Source: Humulus lupulus (lineage: Eukaryota; Streptophyta; Magnoliopsida; Rosales; Cannabaceae). From it: a DNA stretch of 64,000 nucleotides. This document shows positions 1-11,652 of this stretch, in pieces; position 1 is the first letter of the stretch, and every line of letters starts with the position of its first letter. The stretch covers positions 25,482,607 to 25,546,606 of the forward strand of contig NC_084802.1 in the NCBI RefSeq assembly GCF_963169125.1, written 5' to 3'. The notes under the pieces are model-generated. The model saw only the letters and a list, made by a program, of their open reading frames with translations, made no database searches and had not been told where the DNA came from. A program made the translations under genes and the position numbers.

Positions 1-3000
1 CAAGTCAGAGGGCAGAAACCGCGCAACCTACCCAACACAATAACTCCCGAGCTCGGGAGGATGATAGACCCCCTCCGATTGATGGAGATGATGTAGTAAC
101 CATCTCAGGGGGACCTCATATCACAGGTTTGGGCAGGAACGCCCAGAAAAGATACGTAAACGAGCTCAAGATCGGAGACGGTTCTCCTTACGAAACTGAG
201 TCGCGAGCTCCAAAACAACAGAGGGTTGAGACTCAACCCATAACATTTACCGAAGAGGACGCGGCGCATGTCCAATTTCCTCATAACGACCCCCTGGCCA
301 TTACTCTCTAGCTTGCGAACAAGAGGGTACGCCGAGTCCTGATTGATAACGAGAGCTCGGTGAATATCCTTTACAAAGCTACTCTAAAATAGATGGGACT
401 CGTGCTTCATGATTTGAAAGCATGTGCAACAACGTTGTATAATTTTTTAGGAGAATGGATTTCCTGTAAGGGATCCATCGAACTCCCCGTAACCTTGGGA
501 GACTATCTAGTCTCAGTAACCAAGATGATGGAGTTTATTGTGGTGGACTTCCCATCAGCCTACAACGTCCTACTTGGGAGACCTGCCTTGATTGGGCTGG
601 GGCAGTGTCATCTGTTAGGCACTTGTCCATCAAGTTCTCGACCTCTAATGGCATCGGGACGCTGAAGGGAGACCAGCTCGCAGGAAGGGAGTGCTACGGT
701 ATTTCCATAAGAGGAAAAAGTCAGACAAGTGTGCAAGCTCTAGTGGTTATCCAAGAAATAAATTGAGCCATTTTTGAAATTGATGAGGAGATCGATCCCA
801 GAGTAGATGAGAGGGTTGATCTTGAACCTTTGGAAGAGCTCGAGGAAGTGAAGCTCGATGCAGTAGATGTTACAAAGGTGGTGAAGGTGGGTAAGAACCT
901 TTCTGAAAAGGCAAGATAGCAATTAATTTGCTTCTTGAAAGAAAACAAGGATGTGTTTGCATTGTCGCACTCGGACATGGTAGGAATCAATCCAAATGTC
1001 ATGAGCCATGCGCTCAATATTGACAAAAGCTTCCCCCCGAAGCAGTAAAAATGAAGACTCATGGATGATGATAGAAAGAAGGCTCTCAAGGAGGAGGTCG
1101 ACAGGTTAAAGGCAAATCGATTCATACGAGATGCTTTTATCCTGATTGGATTGCCAATCCAGTGTTGGTCCTGAAACCCAACAGCAAATGGCGAACCTAT
1201 ATCGACTACTCAGATCTTAACAAGGCATACCCTAAAGATTGTTTTCCCTTACCTCGAATAGACCAGCTCGCAAATTCCAGTGTTGTTCATGGCATCATAT
1301 CATTCATGGACGCTTATTCTGGATATAACCAGATCGCCATGCATGCACCAGATCAGGAACACACGAGCTTCGTGACTGACAAAGGGTTATACTATTACAA
1401 TGTCATGCCTTTCAGGCTCCAAAATACTGAAGCCACGTACCAAAGGTTGGTGAACAGGATGTTTGCCGAGTAGATAGGAAATAACATGGAAGTTTATATA
1501 GACGATATGTTAGTTAAATCAAAACATAGCAATAACCATGTCGATGATCTCGCTGAGTGCTTTACCGTACTTTGAAAGTACAACATGAAACTTAACCCAC
1601 AAAAGTGCTCGTTCGGAGTGTCTTCGGGAAAGTTCCTTGGATTTATAGTAAATGCACGAGGGATAGAAGTTAATCCGGACAAAATTAAGGCATTGATAGA
1701 AAGGCCCTTACCTCGGAAGTACAAGGATGTCCAGAGCATAACTAGACGGATGGCGGCATTGAGTAGGTTTATATTGAAATCTACAGACCTTTTGAGAGGG
1801 GGAAAATTTTTTGAATGGTCAGAGAAGTGCGAGCTCGCATTTTAGAACCTTAAGAAGCACCTCGTCGAACCATCAATCTTGTCGAAACCTATCATGGGAG
1901 AGGTCTTGGCTCTATACCTCGCAACAACCAAACATGCCATTAGTGTGGTGCTCGTACAAGAAGAGAAAAAAGTACAAAAGCATGTGTACTATGTCAACAA
2001 AAGGTTATTGGGGGCAGAATCAAGATACTCGTTGATGAAAAAATTGGCTCTCAGTTTGATACATTCATCTCAAAAGCTTCGACCTTATTTCCAAGCATAC
2101 CCCATTCATGTGCTAACTGACCAGCCACTACGACAAGTTTTGTCCAAACCAGAGGCATTTGAAAGATTGTTAAAGTGGGTTGTCGAACTCGGACAATTCG
2201 AGATCACGTACCACCCAAGAACGACCATCAAGGGACAAGCCCTGAAAAATTTCATTGTCAAGTGTACTGGAATTTCAAATGAGGAAGTTGTAACCCCAAA
2301 CAGCAAGCTATGGAAACTTTATGTCGATGGATCCTCCAATGAAAACAGATCGGGGGCAGGCATTATATTGATTACCCCAGCAGGAAATCGATTCCACTCC
2401 ACTTTAAGGTTCAACTTCAAAGCGCCAAATAACGAGGCTGATTACGAAGCATTACTGGCAGAACTTCAAATAGCCAAAGAACTCAAAGCAAAGGCTATAC
2501 ATTGCTATAGCGACTCACAGCTGGTGGTCAACCAAGTTTTAGGGGAATATCAGGCTCGTGGCATAAAAATGGCCGCATACCTAAAGAAAGCAAAAGTTGT
2601 GCTCGGACAGTTCGAATTCTATGCTATAGATCAAGTCCCCTAAGAACAAAATTGAAATGCAGATGTGTTGTCCAGGCTCGCTACAACCAGCGAGGCCGAT
2701 ACACTGAATGTGGTCCCGGTAGAGTTTCTATCAACCCTGAGTATCAACGAACCTAACGAAGAGGATGTATGCATGATCGACTCACAACCTACCTAGATGA
2801 CCCCAATAATCCATTACCTCGAAGCTAGAAGTCTCCCAGTAGACCAAAACCAGGCTCGAAGGCTGGTGTATCAAATCCCGAGGTACACTATTATGGAAGG
2901 AAGGTTGTATTGAAGAGGGTATTCTATGCCATTACTCATATGTGTAACTGCACCCGAGGCGAAGAAAATTTTGGAAGAAATTCATGAAGGATTTTGTGGA

Positions 3001-4030
3001 GATCATACTGGGGGGCATACTCTATCCAAAAAAGTGATAAGACAGGGGTATTTCTGGCCCACGGTCAAGGCAGACGCATTCGAGTATGTACAACGATGTG
3101 ATAAACGCTAGTGATTTGCTTCAATTCCACGAGCCTCACCTACCGAGCTTACCATGTTGACATTTCCATGGCCATTTTCAGTGTGGGGAATCGACCTTAT
3201 AGGCTTGTTACCAACTGGCAAAGGTGGAGTAAGGTACGTTGTGGTCGCAGTCGATTATTTCACGAAATGGACCGAAGTTGAACCCCTGACCACTATTACC
3301 TCGAAAAAAGTTTTAGACTTTGTGGTAAAAAAATATCATTCGTCGATATGGGATGCCCAGAAAGATAGTGTCGGACAATGGAACCCAGTTCGACAGTGAC
3401 CTGTTTACCCAATTCTGCGAAAAAAATGGGATATAAAAAGCATCTCCTTTATCGCCCATCCCTAGTCAAACGGCTAAGTCGAAGCAGTAAACAAGACCTT
3501 AAAGAGCTCCATAAAGAAAAGATTAGAACTAACAAAAGGAAGGTGGCCCGAGGAGTTACCTTAAGTTTTGTGGGCTTATCGAACCACAGCTCGGACTTCA
3601 GCGGGGCATACTCCTTTCTCCCTAGCGTATGGGTGCGAGGCCATGTTGCCTATTGAAGTCGAAATCCCTACAATACGAAGCCACGCGTACAATCAGACCT
3701 TGAACCAATCCCAGCTCGAAGAAATTCTAGACCTCATTGAAGAAAGACGAGATGAAGCTTAATTTAAAAATGTTGCATACCAGCAGCAAGCTACAAGGTA
3801 CTTTAATAAGAGGGTTCGAGATAGAAAATTTGGATTGGGAGACCTGGTACTAAGACATGTATTTTTGGCAACACGAGACCCCATCTGCCGGGGTACTCGG
3901 ACCTAACTGGGAAGGACCCTACTAGATTGAGTCTGTCGTCCGACCTGGGGTGTATAAATTGGCGAGATTGAACGGAGAGTTGGTTCCACGAGCTTGGAAT
4001 TGCAAACTTCTACGACCTTATTATCAATAA
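1..4030 (+). pseudogene. Tat-type pol pseudogene (gag end, protease, RT, RNase H, integrase)
   Basis: The reading is broken but collinear with intact Tat pol. The protease-region block with [18 protein letters not shown] lies near 240-300. The protease active site reads IDNESS (near 340-360) where relatives have DNGSS, so the key glycine is lost. RT block [11 protein letters not shown] is near 1305-1335, the catalytic box YIDDMLVKS near 1493-1520, RNase H YVDGSSNEN near 2320-2345, the integrase zinc-binding HEGFCGDH near 2983-3006 and the integrase core WGIDLIGLLPTGKGG near 3187-3230. It ends with the lineage-typical RPYYQ stop at 4030. Stops occur at, for example, 310-312 (TAG where element 3 has CAG) and 391-393. 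The TAG at 917-919 is special and listed separately. Confidence 0.85.
917..925 (+). other. In-frame TAG CAA TTA between protease and RT (candidate readthrough stop)
   Basis: The pol frame is open on both sides of a TAG at 917-919, which is followed directly by CAATTA. The same stop and the same six following bases occur at the same codon of element 3 (55004-55012), while element 2, a different family, has no stop there. UAG CAR YYA is the known tobamovirus-type leaky-stop context. That the stop is used for readthrough is inference; inheritance of one dead codon from a common parent is the main alternative. Confidence 0.55.
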
Positions 4031-5144
4031 TGTGGAAATGATGTTTTCGTTGTAACCAACTTGTTTAATAAAACGTTAAGTTTTGTTCAAAAATTTGTTT
4101 TCTTGATTAAATGTTGTATTTTTTGCAAACTCTCTTAATTCAATAACCTATGGTCACACACATAGGATATTAAGGGGGCATCAATGGTATACAATCATAC
4201 CATAAGTTTGAAAAAAATAAATAACATAGAATAAAAATGTATGGATCATTAACCCGACATGAAAATTTTAAGTATACACGCAAACTAATATAGATGTCTA
4301 GACCTAACCCGACACAAAAGTTACAAGTGTATACGCGGCTAATATTGCATGGACTTAACCCGGCATTAAAACTAAAAGTGTATGGAATAATAACCAAACA
4401 CAGAAACTAAAAGTGTATGGAGTAATAACCAAACACGCGAGCCAAAGCTGTCTGGACTTAACCAAATTTAAAAAATTTATAAGTGGATGGATTACAATCC
4501 AAACACAAGCTAAATTAGTTTGGAACAAACTAGCAAAAACTAATCGACAATCAAGAAAGTTGGAATAAAAAACAAACCAACTACAAATTAATTAAGTCGA
4601 TCCCGAGGCTGGAAAATTTTGCAAAAATTAGTTTTGACCTCACAACCTCGAGGAGCTACTCGAGGATGAGAAAAAGTGACTAGAAAAGAAAGATATAACT
4701 AAACTACTAAACTTACATGCCAATTAAGTACTTTCGAGTACATGGTGAAAGTAAGGTCTGACCTTGACATTAACGAAGTCGGACATAGATATTTCGAACA
4801 AACGGTGCATGAGTGCATTGGAATTCGAGCATAAATCCAATATATGTATTTGTACGGATAAACAAATATAAAAGCAAGTTTTTAATATAGCTTGTTCAAA
4901 ATATGTCGACCCCAAAATGTAAAGCATAATATTAAAACAAAAAGCTGAAAGCAAAATCAAAATCAAAATCAAAATGCATGAAAGATTTTTGACCCAGAAG
5001 ATTGTACGCATCAAAGATTAACATTGCTATATAAAAAAAAATAGCTCTGAATTGAGCTGAGGATTTTCTTCGCCCTAAAGGCATGTATAATTTAAGTTAA
5101 TTATTACAAAAGATAGTAATGGAACGCAGCCCATGACCTCGCCC
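4031..5144. repeat. Element 1 spacer between pol and antisense gene, with degenerate short repeats
   Basis: This AT-rich stretch has no supportable gene. From about 4200 to 4520 a loosely repeated unit of roughly 50-60 bases recurs, built on 'aagtgtat', 'ggactTAACCcgrca' and 'taaccaaacac'. Tat elements often carry tandem repeats in this spacer, and element 2 has its own array at the corresponding place (35165-35385). Confidence 0.45.
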
Positions 5145-8100
5145 TCACGGAGCAAGTTCCTCCCCTTCAGTGGCTCCGGACGCTCCAGCCGTCTCCCCGA
5201 CCTCAGCCCTGACGTCTTCTTCGTCGAGGCGAGTTTGCCAACTCTCAACGAACTCGACCTCAAGGATGTCCAAGAATCTGGTGTCAAGATCAGGATTGTT
5301 GACCCAGATATGGCACATCACCATGTCGACGACATGATCTTTTTTCTTCTTCAACTCGTCAAGAAGGTGGGCCTTATCACCTTCGATTATATCAAAGGTT
5401 GCCTTTTTGTCCTCCTCAAGTTTGGTGTTGAGCTCTTGGAGTTCTCTGATTTTTGAGTCCTTCTCCTTGATCTCGAAGTTCTTGGCCTCGACTTCTTTAA
5501 AAGTCACGACCATTGTAGACTCGAGATCGGACACCCTTTGGGCAGACACCAGGGCAGCCTCCAGCTTTTTTTCAAGCTTGGACACCTTCAGCATCGTGAC
5601 CTTGACCTCGTCTGCAAGCTTTAACTGGAGGTTCTTCGCCTCTTGAGCATAGGCCCAGCTCACTAAAACCTCGTTGTTCAACTTGAAGTTGTGTTGAACA
5701 AACGCGGTGAAAGCCTGTACACATAAATAAAAATGGGTTATTAAGCATACAAGATAAGTATGTATAGGCAATGTTACCAAAATAAAATAACTTACCGAGG
5801 TGAAGAGCTTGCTGCCCTTGTCAAAGATAGGGTTTGTGTTGCGGCATGAGGTAAGGAACTGCCATTGGGGAGCTCTGAGGTTGCTAAGGCTTTGGCCAAC
5901 TCAGGATAAGACGTCCGAGCCCAAGTTGATCCTGTGTGACCCCGCGGCTAGATCAATCACATACTCGGGAATGTTGGTCGAGATAGACGGAAGACGTTCC
6001 CGGGTAGGGACTGGTTTTCTGGGGGCCGGTGCAGGTCGTTTGGGGGATGAGACCGAAGGTAGGAGGTCCGCAGGCACTGCCAACTCCACTTCAGTAGAGA
6101 CCCTGACCTCTGTTATATGGTAGAAAGCGTGGCTCAGAATTTGGACAGCCGAGGCTGGAGGAGTCACCTCAATTTTCTTCAAGGCTTTGGAGGGGCGCCC
6201 TCCTCTTTCAGATGCCCTTGGGCGCTTGCTTCCCTTGGCTCCTGCGGAGTGGTTGAGCACGTTGTCCAGGTCAGAGTCCATGTCATCTGCAAAACATACA
6301 AGTTACATTATAGTATACGAGCCTAAGCCACTAAAAGAAGCAAAAATAAGGAGAAAAGAAACCTAACTGGTACTCTCTATCGAGCTTGAGCTCGACGACC
6401 AAGTAATTCCTCTTTCCTCCAAGGATGCTGGGGGAGTCCCTTCTCTATAAGTTGGGGTTAGCCTCGAGAGGTCCCTATATCTATTGGTCCCATATTGTAC
6501 AGCGACCCCTTCCCAGACCTCATTTGGACTATACATGGTATGAAACAGACCTAGCAAACTATCGAATCAATGTACCATGTGATCTACCCAAGACCAAACA
6601 TAAAAATTATCCCTAGGATCGGGGAAAAAGGATTATGGTGTCAGGTTTGTGCTTAAGTAAGGAAGGCGACCACATTTTGGAGCTAAGCACAACTTTACCT
6701 CCACTACACGAGCTCGGTGAAGCCTCGTCTTGAGCTTCGTTTCCCGAAGCGGGACTGTCATTACAGTGAGCTGCAGGGGGGTGAGCCCGCGAGCTCAAAG
6801 ACCTCCTCCTAGGAAGAAGCTTGTTGGTAGGAAAGGGCACGTGTTCCCACCAGAAATATTTGCGGTAGGCAGAGTCATCAGTTGACTGGCCTTCCTCCAA
6901 AAGGCCCCATGCTCGAAGTCGCTCTTCGTGGAGAAGATACAATAGCGATCGCCATCCATAAGTCAGTTGGAACGAATCTGCCTTATGTTCCACCATTGAG
7001 TCAGTGGGAGTGGGACGGTGGTAGTTGGTTGTAGAAACAGTTTAACATTAGTATTCCGAGCTTTACAATTGGGTGAAAAAGAAAGAAAGTTAGGCTTAAG
7101 AGTACTTACGAATGCGTTGGAAGGAGTAAAAATACGAAGGGGTGAGGCCATCCGTACAGAAGAACGTAAGCTCGATGTTTGGGGGATGGTTTGGTATGTC
7201 CTGGAAGAGCTTCTTCTCCTTTGGATAGCTCGAGAGGTAATAGCTCGAGAGGGATTTCCCTTTAGGCAAATGAGATATAAAATCTCTCGAGGTGAGGGTC
7301 ATTCCCACCTCAGCTCGTGATATAACGATTTAAGGGCTGAGAGGACCTTGTAGGAGTTGGAAGGGAGTGAGTCCAAAAAAGTCCAGAAATTCCTTGAAGA
7401 GGGCTTCAGGGGGAGCAGAGCCCCTGCCCTCATGTGCTCGCGACTCCATGCGGCGAGCTTGATTTTGTTGTCGGGATTTCCATCTCCCGGGGCAAAGCAA
7501 CTCCGCTCGTTCTAGGTTGCAGGTCGACACATTAGAGCACCCAAGAGCTTTAAGCCATGATAGACTAACAGGTCGGATATTTGGCTCATGGATGTGACTG
7601 AGCTCTAGTAGTGTTCGGCCTCAAATAATTCCTCCCTTTAGGTCAGAATTGAAGTAGCTTATGAGGTAGAAGGGCGGCTCGAAGGATCTCCCATCAGCGA
7701 GAATGAAAGAACATCAGGCTCGAAAGCGATGGTGACTTTGAGTTTTGGGATCGAGAGGGACGGGTCTGATCTCGGGATCCGGATCTGGGTAGACTGTGAC
7801 CTGGAGTATTTTCCTCTTCTTCTCCTCGACCTCGTCAATCTGGCATAGGAAGTGATCTCGGATGTCTTCTTGTTCGCACCTCTCCCGGTGCTCGTGTATC
7901 AGGCGTTGGTTCTGAGTGAAGGGTGATTCAGGGCTAGAAGTTGATGGAGAATAGGGGATTGCGAGCTCTGAACCCACCAATTCTTAGAATTCTACGAAAT
8001 CTATCAAGAAAAAAAAAGGGTGAGGGCCAGACATGAAAGAAAAAAAAACAGAAAAGAGAAAAGATAGTTTTGGTGATTCGAGCTCAAAAGCCCGAGATCA

Positions 8101-8565
8101 CAGAATTCACTCAATCGAGACTAAGGTCTCGAAAGGATACGTTGAATTCGAAGTTGAGTCCCGAACTATTGTAAAGTTTGGGCTTCCAGCGTGTACTTAC
8201 ACGAGAGAGTGGGGAGGTGGATATCAATTTTAAGGATCCCAGATTTTCAGGGATAAAGCATACAGTTACCCAAAAATGTGATAATTTTGGGATTTGTGCA
8301 GTTAAAAATCCTAAATCAAAACCCCTATTTCTTGGCCTACATGAAACATTACTTTAATCCGAAAGACCCTATTTTTGCATTTTTTGCACTAAATCTGGGT
8401 TTGAGAACTGTGATTTCAAAAGTTTTGAATCCAAAGTTTGTGCAATATTAGATAAACTACTTTGTAAGAGCTAGAAGTAAAAACTAGCAAGCATATTCAT
8501 ACAACAGAAAAGCACGTAAAAAATAAAAAATGTATATACACCAATGAATGATCAGAGCACTTACG
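5145..8565 (-). pseudogene. Decayed antisense gene (aORF) of Tat element 1
   Basis: Read on the minus strand, the last exon runs 5714-5145 behind a clear acceptor (cag at 5717-5715) and encodes a charged coiled coil with heptad-like K/E/L spacing, ending in an acidic tail. The exon before it is 6286-5796 with a GTAAGT donor; it encodes a basic, Pro-rich stretch (SKRPRASERGGRPSK) and has a premature stop at 5901-5903. Further upstream only short pieces remain readable (6613-6996, 7330-7530, 7714-7980). A leader exon ends at 8565 with the donor GTAAGT. The same intron precedes the coiled-coil exon in element 2, supporting homology with the gene at 36021-39556. The product's function is not established. 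Confidence 0.6.
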
Positions 8566-8767
8566 TAAATTGGATCGAGGATACGAGAATATCGTTGATT
8601 GTAGAAGAGGCAGCAGAAATGATCCCACTGGACTGAGGGTTGAAAGATTGCTTTGTTTTTTGGGTTTTGAGAACATACAAAGAAATCTCTAGTTTTTTCT
8701 TTTTCTGGTACGAGTTTTTTTTTTCTGTAGAAAGAACAAAAGTAAAAGGAAGAAGATGAAGTTGGCT

Positions 8768-8775
8768 TATTTATA
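8768..8775 (-). promoter_or_regulatory. TATA box of the antisense gene in element 1
   Basis: TATAAATA on the minus strand lies about 200 bases upstream of the leader donor at 8565, in the same relative place as the TATAAAAA of element 2 (40447-40454). No ORF covers it. The assignment is by position and motif only. Confidence 0.5.
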
Positions 8776-9053
8776 GACCCCAGAGGATATCAAGGGTCAA
8801 GTTGATCTGGGCCTTTGGCTCGATTTGGAATTTGATCCAATGGGTGGGGTACGAATTTAACATTGGCGGCAAAAAGTTGGGATATGAAAAGACGTCGGCA
8901 GATAAAAAAAGTACTCAAGTACTACTCTAACTGCGCAATCCCTGAATGACGCGTGTCCACACTCGATTGTGGTGGGTGGCACGATTTTCGGAAGTGGTTG
9001 TTCAAAAGTTTCCTTCTCATAGGATTCAAACTGATACTTTTGAGGGGGCAAAA

Positions 9054-9896
9054 TGTTACACCCGAATTTCGAGAATAGAAATTTTCATCTCGAAAGTCAG
9101 GCTCATAAAGTGTAAGCTCGGAATAAGCAGGTTCGTCATAATTAGCTTTAATGAAAATATCAAGAACAGTCTCGCTGAGCAGTATGTGTGACAACATCTG
9201 AATTGGTGAGCTCGGAAACTACGTGGTCTCAGAGGTGTTCCAAGATTATAAGTCAAGCTTGAAGCTAAAATGACAATGGTTCAACACTTGTATAAATTTC
9301 CTGATTCATTTCCTGCCATCAGATAAGACGATTCGAGCTCGGGCATTGTGAGCTCGAAAAGGATGATCTAAACAATGTTATTTGTTAAGAACCAAGGCGA
9401 ACTGAGGTAGTGAGCTCGTGATGGTTGATCGGTCTCGAAGGCATGTGATTCGAATGTTCAAGGTCGCAAGCTAAGTGTGAACATATTTATTGTTATAGAA
9501 TCCCTATATTTAAGGGTTTGGTTGTAATCTGTTATTAAATTCCTAATATCATGGGAATTATACGCGTACATAATAACTATACGTGTTTAATTACATTTAT
9601 TTTAATTGATTTGTATAATAACTCCCCAAAATATGTGGGAAATATTCGGTAAACCACTCTATAAATAGCGTGGAACAATTCATTTGTGGGGACTGAGAAA
9701 TTTGTATGGGGAAGACTCTGTACAATTGCTTCCGAAAAGCTTTGTGAGAATTCCAAAATTTGAATAACACCGACTCATGGACCAGACAGATTTTAACTGC
9801 TGAACCACGTAAAAATCGTGTCTTTTATTGTCCGTCTCTTCTGGTATTTTTTTTAATCGCTCTTCATTTCTAAGTTGACGAAAAACGGCGTCAACA
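9054..9896 (+). repeat. 3' LTR of element 1 (843 bp)
   Basis: It starts with TGTTACACCC right after the purine-rich tract TGAGGGGGCAAAA (about 9041-9053) and ends at GGCGTCAACA, so it has the TG...CA ends of an LTR. It matches the 5' LTR of element 3 (51154-51817) at both ends and in patches between. A TATAAATA box is at 9660-9667, followed by the likely transcription start and the R/U5 part. Confidence 0.8.
9660..9667 (+). promoter_or_regulatory. LTR promoter TATA box
   Basis: TATAAATA sits about 230 bases before the end of the element 1 LTR. The element 3 LTR has a related CATAAATAG at about 51585. This is the usual place for the U3 promoter. Confidence 0.55.
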
Positions 9897-9962
9897 ACTA
9901 CTATTCTACGTAATTATCTGCCAGTTGTATCTGAGCTGAATGAATGAACTCGTGCTAAGATT

Positions 9963-10294
9963 AGGGTACAACAATATGTAAATTAAAATATTTCATAATA
10001 TTTATGATTTAAAATACTAAACATGATCCCAAATAAAATTTAAAATATTAAAAAATTTATTAATATACTACAATAACACATAAAGAAATATATAAAATAT
10101 AACAAAAATATATAATAATTTAAACGGTGCCTCATCGGGGCGAGAGTGCCATCCCTGCCCCCATCCCATTTAACATTCAGGGATTGAAAATTATCCTCAT
10201 CCCTGCCTTTTTCCCCATTTAGACGTGGATTTTGCACCCCATTAGGGGCGGGTTCCCGCGTGGCCTCGTCCCCATGAAAAAATGTGCATCCCTA
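9963..10294 (-). mobile_element. Possible second copy of the TAGGGATG hAT-type element, diverged
   Basis: Read on the minus strand it begins TAGGGATGCAC and shares the GC-rich phrase ACCCGCCCCTAATGG with the well-bounded element at 11108-11489. The rest is AT-rich. The far end (TAGGGTAC at 9963) is weak and no 8-bp duplication is found, so the borders are uncertain. Confidence 0.4.
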
Positions 10295-10299
10295 ATTAC

Positions 10300-10630
10300 G
10301 GTGCGGCCAATGGGTTATTTCGGCACCTAAATAATTTTTTTTTCCAATTTTTTTTATAACGGTGTACATTGTAGTCATTTCAGACATCCTGCAAATTTTC
10401 AAGAAATTTCTGAATAGTTTATAGTGCTGAAAACAAGGTTTAAACAGTTTGATTTTACATGCGTATTAAAAAAAAAATAGACACACGTGCAACAAGCTGT
10501 TTGAACCTCGTTTTCGGCACTGTAAACTATTCGGAATTTCTTGAAATTTTGCAGGATGTCTTAAATGACTATAATGTACACCATCATAAAAAAAATTATT
10601 TAAGTGCCAAAATAACCCACTGGTTGCACC
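10300..10630. mobile_element. Foldback MITE, about 330 bp
   Basis: The left half (from GGTGCGGCCAATGGGTTATT) and the reverse complement of the right half (from GGTGCAACCAGTGGGTTATT) match over more than 130 bases with few differences. The loop is near 10450-10490. This is an almost complete inverted repeat with no coding potential. No convincing target duplication is visible, and the superfamily is not assigned. Confidence 0.75.
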
Positions 10631-10811
10631 AGTGCAGCCAAAAAAGTAGCTGCAATGAATTGCTCACCAATGATTATATATAACATGTGACATAATAGTA
10701 TATATTTTCGATTAATTTTTAGTATGCTAAATTTTCCCTTCCATGAAAGTACTGGTTGCAAATTGATATAATTGAAATGATTGGGTTTACAGTGTGTTAT
10801 TGTTTATTCTA

Positions 10812-11652
10812 AGACCATCTCCAATGCAATAAGATGCAAAAATAGTGTTAAATTTAGCACAAAAAGTTAATAAATGACATATTTAGCACAACTTTACAGT
10901 TGTGCTCTAATGCACATAGATGTAAAAATGTCTACATTAAATGCTAATAATAAATAATATATCAAAAAATATAATAAGATAATAAATAATGGCAAAAAAG
11001 TAAATAAAAAAGTGAACATATAATTCCAATAATAAATATGGTACAAAAAATAATAAGTAATGCCAAAAAAGTAAATAAAAAAGTAAACATTAATTGTTTA
11101 TCCAAATTAGGGATGTCAATTTAACCCATAGGGTAGGGTCCCTGTGGGGACCCGCCCCTAATGGAGTGGGGAGGGGGAGATGACCCCCCGTCCGTAACCC
11201 GCCCCATTTACATTGTAATTTTATTCTAATTTATTTTTTAATATAAATATTATTAAAAATATATAATATAATAATTTATATAAAAAGATATATTTCATAA
11301 TGGTATACTTATTATTTTTTTAATTATTTTATGTTAAAAATATTAATTATTTTAATTTATTTTATCAATTTTAGAAAAAGAAATTAAACACATTTATTAA
11401 ATGGGTACTTGATGGGCCCCGACCCTGACACGGGGCGGGGATGGGATGGGGGCCATCCCCACCCTAGCTCCGCCTCGTTTACATCCCTAATCCAAATTTG
11501 GATCATGCTATATGGTGATACAAATTTGGATCTACTTTTAGTATGTGTCAAATTTAGCACAGCTTTTAGCACACCATTGGATAAGCTTTTCATTGAACTG
11601 TGCTATATTTTAGCAATGCATCATAGATTTACAACTCTATTAGAGATGCTCT
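10812..11652. mobile_element. MITE with AGAGCATCTC-type inverted ends, interrupted by an hAT element
   Basis: The left end AGACCATCTCCAATG and the right end (reverse complement AGAGCATCTCTAATAG) are inverted. The interior is AT-rich and contains two similar blocks (about 10970-11026 and 11045-11090) with the phrase 'aaaaaagtaaataaaaaagt'. An hAT-type element (11108-11489) is inserted in it. The end sequence resembles PIF/Harbinger-type MITEs of plants, but no clear 3-bp duplication is seen. Confidence 0.55.
11108..11489. mobile_element. Non-autonomous hAT-type element with 8-bp target duplication
   Basis: The ends are TAGGGATGT and ACATCCCTA (inverted). The flanks 11100-11107 and 11490-11497 are both ATCCAAAT, an exact 8-bp duplication as made by hAT transposases. 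The outer parts are very GC-rich (gggcgggg/cccgcccc) around an AT-rich core, and there is no coding frame. Removing it rejoins the outer MITE. Confidence 0.8.

Larger units (their letters stand above)
1..9896 (+). mobile_element. Element 1: decayed Tat-type Ty3/gypsy retrotransposon, left end outside the window
   Basis: The order seen is end of gag/protease, RT, RNase H, integrase on +, then a spacer, an antisense gene on -, a purine-rich tract and a right LTR. No chromodomain follows the integrase, and an extra antisense gene lies downstream of pol, which is characteristic of the Tat lineage. The sequence is closely related to element 3 at 51154-57046 (same protease-region and RT text) and more distantly to element 2 at 27431-41811. 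Many stops and a few frameshifts make it inactive. The left LTR and most of gag lie before base 1, so the target duplication cannot be checked. Confidence 0.85.
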
